Assembly (NCBI RefSeq): GCF_037975245.1
Contig: NC_092576.1
Coordinates: 45,609,111 to 45,673,110 of the forward strand
Direction: 5' to 3'
Length of the DNA: 64,000 nucleotides
Source of the DNA: Apostichopus japonicus
Taxonomy: Eukaryota; Echinodermata; Holothuroidea; Aspidochirotida; Stichopodidae
This document shows, one piece after another, positions 25,253 through 36,112 of this stretch (the stretch's first letter is position 1; the number at the start of each line of letters is the position of its first letter). The notes below the pieces were generated by a model. The model worked only from the letters and a program-made list of their open reading frames with translations. It was not told the DNA's origin and ran no database searches. The translations under genes and the position numbers were made by a program.

Positions 25253-25285
25253 ACCAGGGAGCTGCTACTTTAGCAGCTCCCTGGT
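25253..25285. repeat. Perfect 15-bp hairpin
   Basis: ACCAGGGAGCTGCTA (25253-25267), loop CTT, then its exact complement TAGCAGCTCCCTGGT (25271-25285). It lies inside the TTAA element just beyond the nested MITE. A nearby 17-bp inverted pair, TTTTACCTCCATGGTTT at 25235-25251 and its complement at 27556-27572, may mark a further nested insertion. Confidence 0.85.
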
Positions 25286-25991
25286 TTGACTATTTTTTAG
25301 CCATACATTGTGAGCAGTCGAAGTCCGACCGGTTTGGGTGCCCTGGTTTCGTAGTTGATTCACCCATAGGAAAGCTGTGCATGCTTTATCGAATATCAAA
25401 AGTTTAGCCTACAGAAGTGCAGTAACCTAATTTAATGCTATTTTACTGTAACAAACCAGTGTACTTCAAACTTTTCCAGATGCACAAGTCTTGTACTAAC
25501 TGGAGTAAAGTATTTGCAAATATTGTAACCGAAGTCGCGAGTCGACATTTTTTTGCAGCTCAAGAAACTAATAGTGAATTTAAGTCTGATACACACTGAC
25601 TTGTGTCACAAAAATAAAAACGCAAATACAAAGTGAAAAATTGACTGAAGTGATTACAACATTGGGTATCAAACGTATGGTCAAGTCCGTCATTTGTGAA
25701 CAATTGGTATTTCATTCAATTTAGGTATGAATTATATATAGACACAGTCTGTTTTTTTTTATTTTTATATATGCATTTTAGTTATATATCAGGAGGGAAA
25801 GACAAAGCACTTTTTGTCATATATCATATATAGATACATATGTATATTTACTTATATTTGGGCTCCTGGCCACGGGCCCTTTAGGCGATCACAGAGCACT
25901 TGCCCTAGCTGCATCCCATCCTCGTAACCGGTGCACCGAATTAATAATAACGAAACTTGAACGGTAAAAGGGAAGCAAAAGACGTTGCCAT

Positions 25992-26195
25992 AAGGGGCGG
26001 CTCCACCCTCTTCAGAAAGGATTGGCACAAAGGGAATAAGAAATGAATAATAAATTAACAGTTATTTCCACTGAACTACTGTACTCCAGAATTGAATATC
26101 CTGCTTCTTGTTCCGAAAAGCTCAAAAGTCGGCAACGGGCATGAGGGTGGGGGGGGGGGGTGGGGGTACCCAGCCCCAACATGGGGCCACCCCTG
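25992..26195. mobile_element. Possible small MITE
   Basis: AAGGGGCGGCTCCA at the left and the reverse complement CAGGGGTGGCCCCA at the right form weak inverted ends around about 200 bp with a G run near the right end. The flanks do not give a clean 8-bp repeat, so this is tentative. Confidence 0.25.
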
Positions 26196-27780
26196 CACCT
26201 CATCACGACTGACTCGAATTACAACTCTCAACTTGATACTAGTCAACCAAAAATTGTCCTTCGAAAGTTGAACTGAAATTGGATGGAATTAAAAAAATAT
26301 ATATATACTAGCTGTCTGCATGGATCATACTCTATACGATTGTGTGACCATATAGGCGTACGGGCTCTAGTCAACCAGGAGGAACACTGTGGGAAGTTAT
26401 TTTTCTTGCTAGAGAAATTTAAAAATTGCCCGGACGTTCCTAGCACGATTAATTCATTTCAAACTTCGACGTCATTGAAGGACAAAGAGAACCATAATAT
26501 ATAGGCCTATGTCTGACTATAAGATCATTGAGCCATCACGAACAACTATTTTTTTTAGCTCTTGGGAAAACTCCGAATAATCTTCCATTTGCCGATTCCT
26601 GAAACTGGGAAGTACGGGGTGTGGGGGGGGGGTCCGTCTTGATCCGCAAGTATAATGAACGTTCACCAAAACAAGTGTGTTTAGCTTGGGACTATAAACT
26701 TCTTAACCTTGTGAACATATATTTTTTTGGGGGGGGGGGTGGGGGGGAGGGGAGTCGGCAAATTAAAAAATACAGGGTAAACATAGGGAAGGAAATACAC
26801 CAGTGCATGAGAGGAGGTGAGAGACAGGACTGATTGATCGTGTCGATAGGTTTTTTGTTTTATATACATGTGATACAAGAAGAAAGACGTAAAATGTAGC
26901 ATCGTTTGAACACTACAAAGGGGACCCTCCTCCGCCCCCACCCCACACCCTCCCCCACGTTCAATATCATATCCCCTCTTGGCAACGGAAATAAACACCA
27001 GTATAATAAACCGATACAGATATTAATACCCGCTGTTAATCCGCAACTATTCCGGCTTGCTAAATCGTGTAGATTGACGGCTTCGCCGTCCTTTACTGCG
27101 TGTAGGCCTATATGCAATAATACAAAGCTGAATGTTTCTCCTTGATCGAATTTCCCCAACCTTGCCCGCCTTAAATTAGAGGGTGGCCAAGCTCCTGCTT
27201 CACAGTCATAGCTAATATCGAACAAAATGGACGAAAGCAATTGATCTCAATCTGGAGATGAAGATATAGCCTATCAATAGCTGCAGATCCAACGGTTTGT
27301 GAATGTCGCACGACCTGTTAACGAAAGTCTGGGAAAAGTGCTTGCCCCTGTCGTATGTATGATCTCTTTTGTTCAGATACGTTCTTTTTCTTTCTCCGGA
27401 ATACGCCTCCATGTTTAGCAACCTTTTGTGCTTCAAATTACAATCTTAATACTGTGTTCAGGGTCCATAACAACTCCCTGATTCAAAATACGTACGTAAA
27501 CACTGTGCTAACTACCTATCAACTTGAATATCCACAACACTGACCAACGTACAGTAAACCATGGAGGTAAAAACACTGTTTTTACCTCTATGTACAAACG
27601 TTCTATCTCTATGTACAAACGTACATCACCGCGGCCATAGCTTGCAACTCAATACCGTTCACAGCCAGGTACAGCTATGATCAGGTGACCACTCAGAATA
27701 GTCATGTGAGTAATGGGTGACACGCAAAACCACTGAAATCAAAGCCCCCTATTTCTAAAAGTATACGAGCGCCCCCATCT

Positions 27781-28376
27781 TTAATAGAAGAGGACAAGAC
27801 GTCTCAAATAAGTTACAGCTTCCAGAGCCCCCTGGTCCCTGCTAGGGCTATATATTCCACAGAGTAAAATAAGAGTAAGTATTCCTATTACTGACATGTC
27901 GTGGTGTGCTCAAAATTGCTAGCAGGTTCCAAACTATGCGAACTGAAACTTCGAAGATATTTGCAATACCCCTGTAGGCCTAGCCAATATCAACAGAAAA
28001 CACATTTGGAAATACTTCCTACTCATATGAGTACATACATAGCCTAATAAACAATAAAATAAAATTATCACCTGATGACCTCCAAAGTGGAAATTAAAGA
28101 TATCCTGTTTTCAACAGGGAAATAGAGATGCAAACTCTCAAGAAAAAATTCAGTCAAGCCCAAACCATGGTTGGGTGAAGTTGAACTCTCCTTTGGGAGC
28201 TCATTTATGTTGTTGCACCATACCTTCTGTACCACTTACCCCAGACACCGGACAATCTGGTTCAATTTTGATGGTTTACTGGAAAATTCTTTTGATACTT
28301 ACTTGGTTATTGGAAACTGAAGTGTACTTTCATACCTCTTGACATTTTGTATGTGAATGTCCATGTATACAGGGTA
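27781..28376 (+). repeat. Duplicated block, copy B (right part)
   Basis: Continues the homology to copy A from TTAATAGAAGAGGACAAGA (6768 in A) through CAACAGGGAAATAGAGATGCAAA (6948 in A) up to the first 68-bp unit. A stretch at about 27850-28050 has no clear counterpart in copy A. Confidence 0.65.
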
Positions 28377-31300
28377 GTTAGCCATATACATGGACATATA
28401 TATTACTGACCGACATTCTCCATATCTACTATCATTATAACATAGTTAGCCAGAGACATATGCATATCTATTTCAGTCTGACATTCTCAATATCTACTAT
28501 CATTATAACATAGTTAGCCAGAGACATATGCATATCTATTTCAGTCTGACATTCTCAATATCTACTATCATTTTAACGTAGTTAGCCAGATACATATGCA
28601 TATCTATTTCAGTCTGACATTCTCAATATCTACTATCATTATAACTGAGTTAGCCAGAGACATATGCATATCTATTTCAGTCTGACATGCTCAATATCTA
28701 CTATCATTATAACTGAGTTAGCCAGAGACATATGCATATCTATTTCAGTCTGACATTCTCAATATCTACTATCATTATAACGTAGTTAGCCAGAGACATA
28801 TGCATATCTATTTCAGTCTGACATTCTCAATATCTACTATCATTATAACGTAGTTAGCCAGAGACATATGCATATCTATTTCAGTCTGACCTTCTCAATA
28901 TCTACTATCATTATAACGTAGTTAGCCAGAGACATATGCATATCTATTTCAGTCTGACATGCTCAATATCTACTATCATTATAACTGAGTTAGCCAGAGA
29001 CATATGCATATCTATTTCAGTCTGACATGCTCAATATCTACTATCATTATAACTGAGTTAGCCAGAGACATATGCATATCTATTTCAGTCTGACATGCTC
29101 AATATCTACTATCATTAGAACGTAGTTAGCCAGAGACATATGCATATCTATTTCAGTCTGACATGCTCAATATCTACTATCATTAGAACGTAGTTAGCCA
29201 GAGACATATGCATATCTATTTCAGTCTGACATGCTCAATATCTACTATCATTAGAACGTAGTTAGCCAGAGACATATGCATATCTATTTCAGTCTGACAT
29301 TCTCAATATCTACTATCATTATAACGTAGTTAGCCAGAGACATATGCATATCTATTTCAGTCTGACATTCTCAATATCTACTATCATTTTAACTTAGTTA
29401 GCCAGATACATATGCATATCTATTTCAGTCTGACATTCTCAATATCTACTATCATTATAACTTAGTTAGCCAGAGACATATGCATATCTATTTCAGTCTG
29501 ACATTCTCAATATCTACTATCATTATAACTGAGTTAGCCAGAGACATATGCATATCTATTTCAATCTGATATTCTCAATATCTACTATCATTATAACGTA
29601 GTTAGCCAGAGACATATGCATATCTATTTCAGTCTGACATGCTCAATATCTACTATCATTATAACGTAGTTAGCCAGAGACATATGCATATCTATTTCAG
29701 TCTGACATGCTCAATATCTACTATCATTATAACGTAGTTAGCCAGAGACATATGCATATCTATTTCAGTCTGACATGCTCAATATCTACTATCATTATAA
29801 CGTAGTTAGCCAGAGACATATGCATATCTATTTCAGTCTGACATGCTCAATATCAACTATCATTAGAACGTAGTTAGCCAGAGACATATGCATATCTATT
29901 TCAGTCTGACATTCTCAATATCTACTATCATTATAACGTAGTTAGCCAGAGACATATGCATATCTAATTCAGTCTGACATTCTCAATATCTACTATCATT
30001 TTAACTTAGTTAGCCAGATACATATGCATATCTATTTCAGTCTGACATTCTCAATATCTACTATCATTATAACTTAGTTAGCCAGAGACATATGCATATC
30101 TATTTCAGTCTGACATTCTCAATATCTACTATCATTATAACTTAGTTAGCCAGAGACATATGCATATCTATTTCAGTCTGACATTCTCAATATCTACTAT
30201 CATTATAACGTAGTTAGCCAGAGACATATGCATATCTATTTCAGTCTGACATGCTCAATATCTACTATCATTATAACTGAGTTAGCCAGAGACATATGCA
30301 TATCTATTTCAGTCTGACATTCTCAATATCTACTATCATTATAACGTAGTTAGCCAGAGACATATGCATATCTATTTCAGTCTGACATGCTCAATATCTA
30401 CTATCATTATAACTGAGTTAGCCAGAGACATATGCATATCTATTTCAGTCTGACATGCTCAATATCTACTATCATTAGAACTGAATTAGCCAGAGACATA
30501 TGCATATCTATTTCAGTCTGACATTCTCAATATCTACTATAATTAGAACGTAGTTAGCCAGAGACATATGCATATCTATTTCAGTCTGACATGCTCAATA
30601 TCTACTATAATTAGAACTGAGTTAGCCAGAGACATATGCATATCTATTTCAGTCTGACATGCTCAATATCTACTATCATTAGAACGTAGTTAGCCAGAGA
30701 CATATGCATATCTATTTCAGTATGACATTCTCAATATCTACTATCATTATAACGTAGTTAGCCAGAGACATATGCATATCTATTTCAGTCTGACATTCTC
30801 AATATCTACTATCATTATAACGTAGTTAGCCAGAGACATATGCATATCTATTTCAGTCTGACATTCTCAATATCTACTATCATTATAACTTAGTTAGCCA
30901 GAGACATATGCATATCTATTTCAGTCTGACATTCTCAATATCTACTATCATTATAACGTAGTTAGCCAGAGACATATGCATATCTATTTCAGTCTGACAT
31001 TCTCAATATCTACTATCATTATAACGTAGTTAGCCAGAGACATATGCATATCTATTTCAGTCTGACATGCTCAATATCTACTATCATTATAACTGAGTTA
31101 GCCAGAGACATATGCATATCTATTTCAGTCTGACATGCTCAATATCTACTATCATTATAACTGAGTTAGCCAGAGACATATGCATATCTATTTCAGTCTG
31201 ACATTCTCAATATCTACTATCATTATAACTGAGTTAGCCAGAGACATATGCATATCTATTTCAGTCTGACATTCTCAATATCTACTATCACTATAACTTA

Positions 31301-32968
31301 GTTAGCCAGAGACATATGCATATCTATTTCAGTCTGACATTCTCAATATCTACTATCATTATAACTTAGTTAGCCAGAGACATATGCATATCTATTTCAG
31401 TCTGACATTCTCAATATCTACTATCATTATAACTTAGTTAGCCAGAGACATATGCATATCTATTTCAGTCTGACATTCTCAATATCTACTATCATTATAA
31501 CTTAGTTAGCCAGAGACATATGCATATCTATTTCAGTCTGACATTCTCAATATCTACTATCATTATAACTGAGTTAGCCAGGGACATATGCATATCTATT
31601 TCAGTCTGACATTCTCAATATCTACTATCATTATAACTGAGTTAGCCAGAGACATATGCATATCTATTTCAGTCTGACATTCTCAATATCTACTATCATT
31701 ATAACTGAGTTAGCCAGAGACATATGCATATCTATTTCAGTCTGACATGCTCAATATCTACTATCATTATAACTGAGTTAGCCAGAGACATATGCATATC
31801 TATTTCAGTCTGACATTCTCAATATCTACTATCATTATAACGTAGTTAGCCAGAGACATATGCATATCTATTTCAGTCTGACATTCTCAATATCTACTAT
31901 CATTATAACGTAGTTAGCCAGAGACATATGCATATCTATTTCAGTCTGACATTCTCAATATCTACTATCATTAGAACGTAGTTAGCCAGAGACATATGCA
32001 TATCTATTTCAGTCTGACATTCTCAATATCTACTATCATTAGAACTTAGTTAGCCAGAGACATATGCATATCTATTTCAGTCTGACATTCTCAATATCTA
32101 CTATCATTAGAACTTAGTTAGCCAGAGACATATGCATATCTATTTCAGTCTGACATGCTCAATATCTACTATCATTAGAACTTAGTTAGCCAGAGACATA
32201 TGCATATCTATTTCAGTCTGACATTCTCAATATCTACTATCATTATAACGTAGTTAGCCAGAGACATATGCATATCTATTTCAGTCTAACATGCTCAATA
32301 TCTACTATAATTAGAACTTAGTTAGCCAGAGACATATGCATATCTATTTCAGTCTGACATTCTCAATATCTACTATCATTAGAACTTAGTTAGCCAGAAA
32401 CATATGCATATCTATTTCAGTCTGACATTCTCAATATCTACTATCATTAGAACTTAGTTAGCCAGAAACATATGCATATCTATTTCAGTCTGACATTCTC
32501 AATATCTACTATCATTAGAACTTAGTTAGCCAGAGACATATGCATATCTATTTCAGTCTGACATTCTCAATATCTACTATCATTATAACGTAGTTAGCCA
32601 GAGACATATGCATATCTATTTCAGTCTGACATTCTCAATATCTACTATCATTATAACTTAGTTAGCCAGATACATATGCATATCTATTTCAGTCTGACAT
32701 TCTCAATATCTACTATCATTATAACTTAGTTAGCCAGAGACATATGCATATCTATTTCAGTCTGACATGCTCAATATCTACTATCATTATAACTTAGTTA
32801 GCCAGAGACATATGCATATCTATTTCAGTCTGACATGCTCAATATCTACTATCATTATAACTTAGTTAGCCAGAGACATATGCATATCTATTTCAGTCTG
32901 ACATTCTCAATATCTACTATCATTATAACTTAGTTAGCCAGAGACATACGCATATCTACTTCTGACTG
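28377..32968 (+). repeat. Satellite array, about 68 copies of a 68-bp unit
   Basis: The unit starts GTTAGCCAGAGACATATGCA and ends ACTATCATTATAAC(G/T)TA. Unit starts at 28445 and 32933 are separated by exactly 66 periods of 68 bp, so the array shows no net length change; a degenerate first unit starts at 28377 and the last unit decays after about 32968. Each unit carries the palindrome ATATGCATAT. Variation is concentrated at a few positions: TTCTC or TGCTC, ATAAC or AGAAC, and CGTAG, CTTAG or CTGAG at the junction. No long ORF and no spacers. Confidence 0.97.
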
Positions 32969-33089
32969 ATCCACCTAACCCCTCATAAATAGTTGTCATG
33001 GACTATGTCAAGTATTGAAGATCATACAACACAAAATGGCAAATTCCTAAAGAGGTTGATCATGTCATCTGACATCCGTATTGCATTGC

Positions 33090-33630
33090 TTTGTTTCAAT
33101 GATGATCGTAACCTTTGTAGTCATGCAGGCAGTTGAGTGTGTGTATGCTTGGGTGCAGTTGGTGGTGTGTTTGTGTGTGTCATGCCTTGCTTGTAAACAT
33201 GGTATCTCAAGAAGGGAGGTTGGACCAATCTCATATTTGGCGAGTAGGAGTACCACATAAAGTAGAAAAAGTCTACTGTTTTGGGGGGAGGTCAAATGTC
33301 ATTTAGGGTCACCAGAAGTCAAGATTTATAAACCTTTTAAACACGATATCTCAAGAAAGGAAGCTTGGACCACTGTCATATTTGAAGTGTAAGAATACCA
33401 CATTAAGTCAAAGAAGCATATAGTTTTTGAAGCAGTTCAAATGTCATTAGTGGTCACCAGGGTTCACACTGTGAAAGCCTTTTGAAGACGATATTTCAAG
33501 AAGGGAATCTTGGACCAATTTCATATTTAGCATAAATAGTTGTTTACGTTAAGTACAAGGAGCCTACTGTTTTTTTTTTTCGAGGTTAATAGGTCATTTG
33601 GAGTCACCAGATGCCAAATTGTGGAAACCT
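33090..33630 (+). repeat. R2 microsatellite-headed repeat
   Basis: Head GATGATCGTAACCTTTGTAGTCATGC and TG-rich tract, then monomers starting at 33190, 33334 and 33479 (144-145 bp apart), each with GATATCTCAAGAAGG-like and GGTCACCAG strings. It runs on into the R4 segment (33630-34310). The same R2-R4 order appears inverted at 47530 down to 46555, so R2 plus R4 travel as one unit. Confidence 0.7.
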
Positions 33631-34310
33631 TGTTTATAATCTACTGTATGTCCCACCGACCAGCCTGTTAGATAACATGTGCGTTACACCTCATAAGAAC
33701 AGGAGAGGCTGTTGGCGATTTGAAATTAGCTTAAGGGCATCCATAGATAAGAATCAGAAGTCTCGGCCAAATCTCTATTGACTTAAGTGTGTCGATATCT
33801 TTTTGGAGTTGCCATGTACGTTGCTACATACATGTCCATGCACAAAGGTATGTTATGAACTTGGTACATGCAACTTTGCCACTGAAATGGGACGTTATCA
33901 TTGTGAATCATCGGTATTATTTCTTTGCTTTCGTTGTTGAAGTTTTCCGTCGTATATTGCAATTGTCGAGATTCAGTGCCAAATAAATACTTCAGATTTG
34001 GATGCAGTAACGTTGGTAAAATGACCAGGTGCGGTTTACGAAATTACCTGTTGCCTAGTTAAATGTTTTAGAGGCAAACCAGACCCAAAGTCTTGGGGAC
34101 CAGGGGGTAAACATTGCACGGGCTCTGCTTAATGTATTGCTTGTAGGTGTATCACATTGGAGGAGAAGAAGCGTTTTGTTTTTTAAAGAGATCAATATGT
34201 ATGCTGAATGCAAGAAAAGTTTCTATCTCGGTTATCAGCTGCCAATGTGAATATTGTTTGTTAATCTCAGTGATTTTTGCTATACTACTTATATTGAAGT
34301 ATGTTGTTCA
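33630..34310 (+). repeat. R4 segment, part of an R2-R4 composite repeat
   Basis: Matches the reverse complement of 46555-47190. Landmarks are GTTAGATAACATGTGCGTT, CTTAA(G/A)TGTGTCGATA, and GTTTTCCGTCGTAT...TTGCAATTGTC. Both copies retain a short reading frame ending VFRRILQLSR(F/C)SAK and the same stop, although frameshifts occur upstream. It may be a decayed coding piece of a mobile element. Family unrecognised. Confidence 0.55.
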
Positions 34311-34399
34311 TCCTGGCTGTACCCTACAGCCTATTTTGTCACATTCATATACGATATTATACATGTAGCATTGCCGAAACCGCACTGTAGTTTTACTGT

Positions 34400-35040
34400 C
34401 TGGTTTGCATTCTGATAAAAAAAAAACCAGTCAGTGATACAAAGCGTGCTGACTTTTAGTATTATTTGTTTTTTCGGGCTGCTTACAAAGGATTCTTCGT
34501 TTAAATTAGAGAAGGTTGTAAGGGCTGCCAGCCGTACTATTGGCAGGGATATTTGTTTGAATACTGTCTATGAACTCTACATTGATATGGTGCACCAGAA
34601 AACCCATGGAATATTAAAAGACCATACACATCCTCTTTTCCAGAACTATGTATTCTGCCGTTCAGGCAGCAGACTTCGCATGCCACGGTCTAAGCATAAC
34701 AGATTCAGGTTTTCTTTTTTTACCCAATTCTGTTTCTCTTTTCAACCAGAGGGTTGTTAGATAGGTTTCTTTTGTTTTATAGTCTTGTCTGTTTGTTTTT
34801 GTTATATGTATATATATGTATATATGTGTATATTTTTCTCACATGCATGGATATTGTTGCTGTTGATAATTTTACCTTTTCATTCAACTTCTCTGTGTTT
34901 TGTTTATACTAATATTTAACTGTATTCTGTATGTAATTTTAAAACTTTTGATTTTTTATGTGTTTTGCTGCAGGGCGACAAATTTCCATATCTAATGGAC
35001 CAAATAAATCTCTATCTAATCTCTATCTATCTAATCTAAA
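34400..35040 (+). mobile_element. 5'-truncated non-LTR retrotransposon (LINE) 3' end
   Basis: The frame at 34434-34760 encodes a stretch typical of the C-terminal end of fish- and invertebrate-type LINE reverse transcriptases: SVLTFSIICFFG, KLEKVVRAASRTIG, then HGILKDHTHPLFQNY, a RSGSRLRMPRS string and HNRFRFSFF. This is the region after the catalytic RT core, so only the tail is present. It is followed by a 3' UTR and a TCTAATCTCTATCTA-type tandem tail (about 35010-35036), a common end for such elements. Confidence 0.6.
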
Positions 35041-35795
35041 ATGTTATTAAAATTATTCTGTTCTTTTGATATTGTTCAGTCCTGTTTTCATCATAGCATA
35101 CTATAAACATTCAGTATTTTGTTGTTTGTTATGTGACTATGTGTGTTATATATGTGTGTCTGGGAGTGGGGGTTAGAGGGCGGGGGGGTATATGGGAGGG
35201 GTCGGGGCTGATCAAGTAAGCAAAATCTAAAGGAGTGCAAACATGTTTCATGTTTTCAAGTTTAGCAACATTAACATTAAACATTAAATATTACAGAGGA
35301 TAATTTGAAGAACCTGCGTTAATGATATCCAAGGTAAGCTGTGAACCGTTTTCGTCTTTTAAGATAAGTACTCTCACATTTTATTTTATCAAATCATTGC
35401 TTCTAAAATGAGGCAATGGTCATCTTTCCATACAAAATAATAGGTGTTATACACATGCATTTTTTTTATGTGGTACTATACTTCTAATATTTCTGACTAA
35501 GAGAGTGAGATAAGAAAAAAGCTTTTCAGAATTTCACTGGCATTCAGAAAGGAAATTGAATACGTTTTTTCTTGGTATATAACCTATCCACAATTAGAAG
35601 GAACATCAAAAACCCACATTAATAGAAACAAAAAAGAATTGGTCTGTCAAATATTGTAATGAAAATATAAACAATGAGGGTAGCAAAGTTGAGTCACAAA
35701 TATGGAATATATTAACCCAAACATGGATTGAACTTTTTCATCTTAAGAACTAGTTCTGGTGTATTGAGAGTATCAATACACAAAATGAAAATTAC
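35041..35795. other. No gene seen; downstream side of the NLR gene
   Basis: I looked here on the minus strand for the next NLR exon (leucine-rich repeats) and did not recognise one. AT-rich throughout. Confidence 0.35.
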
Positions 35796-36112
35796 CTGAT
35801 CAGCTGAAGCAAGTTTAAGGACTTGTATGGTAGACCTCTGTAACAAAATGGCATCGAATTTGGAAATGGAAACTGGGCTTGACACCAAGTCTTTAACTGA
35901 CTGCAGAAATTGGTCTGATTTTTCTTCTTGTTCAAGCATACAAAGAATAGCAAACTGACGTCCCTCTTTGGTTTTCTGCAGGTGTTTGATGATGATGTCT
36001 GCTGCTGACTTGTCGAGTCCACATGCAAAGCGATAGACATACTGGAGGTCAAGCGGGTTGATGCTGTTCAAGGTTTCTTTCACATTGATAGATGACGCTG
36101 CTGAAGACGTTC
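35796..36112 (-). CDS. NLR gene exon 5: post-NACHT helical region
   Basis: 317 bp. Acceptor GATTACAG ends at 36113, donor GTAATT starts at 35795, entering in phase 1 and leaving in phase 0. Encodes INPLDLQYVYRFACGLDKSA, ADIIIKHLQK, LCMLEQEEKSDQFLQSVKDL and LLQRSTIQVLKLASADQ. The FACGLDKSAADIIIKHL stretch is the usual helical segment between NACHT and LRRs in invertebrate NLRs. The next exon should open in phase 0 and carry LRRs; none was recognised before the window's satellite array. Confidence 0.8.

Larger units (their letters stand above)
24285..27780. mobile_element. TTAA-target DNA transposon, non-autonomous (3496 bp)
   Basis: Duplicated block copy A carries the uninterrupted sequence AAACTTAATAGAAGAGG, while copy B is split at that TTAA, which is duplicated at 24281-24284 and 27781-27784. 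The ends of the insertion are inverted repeats: AGGTGGGCTCGCTCGTA and the reverse complement of the right end, AGATGGGGGCGCTCGTA (14 of 17). TTAA duplication is characteristic of piggyBac-type transposition. No transposase frame is visible, so this is a non-autonomous or gutted copy that has itself been invaded (24607-25178). Confidence 0.8.

Noticed and set aside
28377-32968. CRISPR-like regular repeat
   Set aside because: The 68-bp units are directly adjacent with no unique spacers, and the DNA is eukaryotic. It is a satellite.
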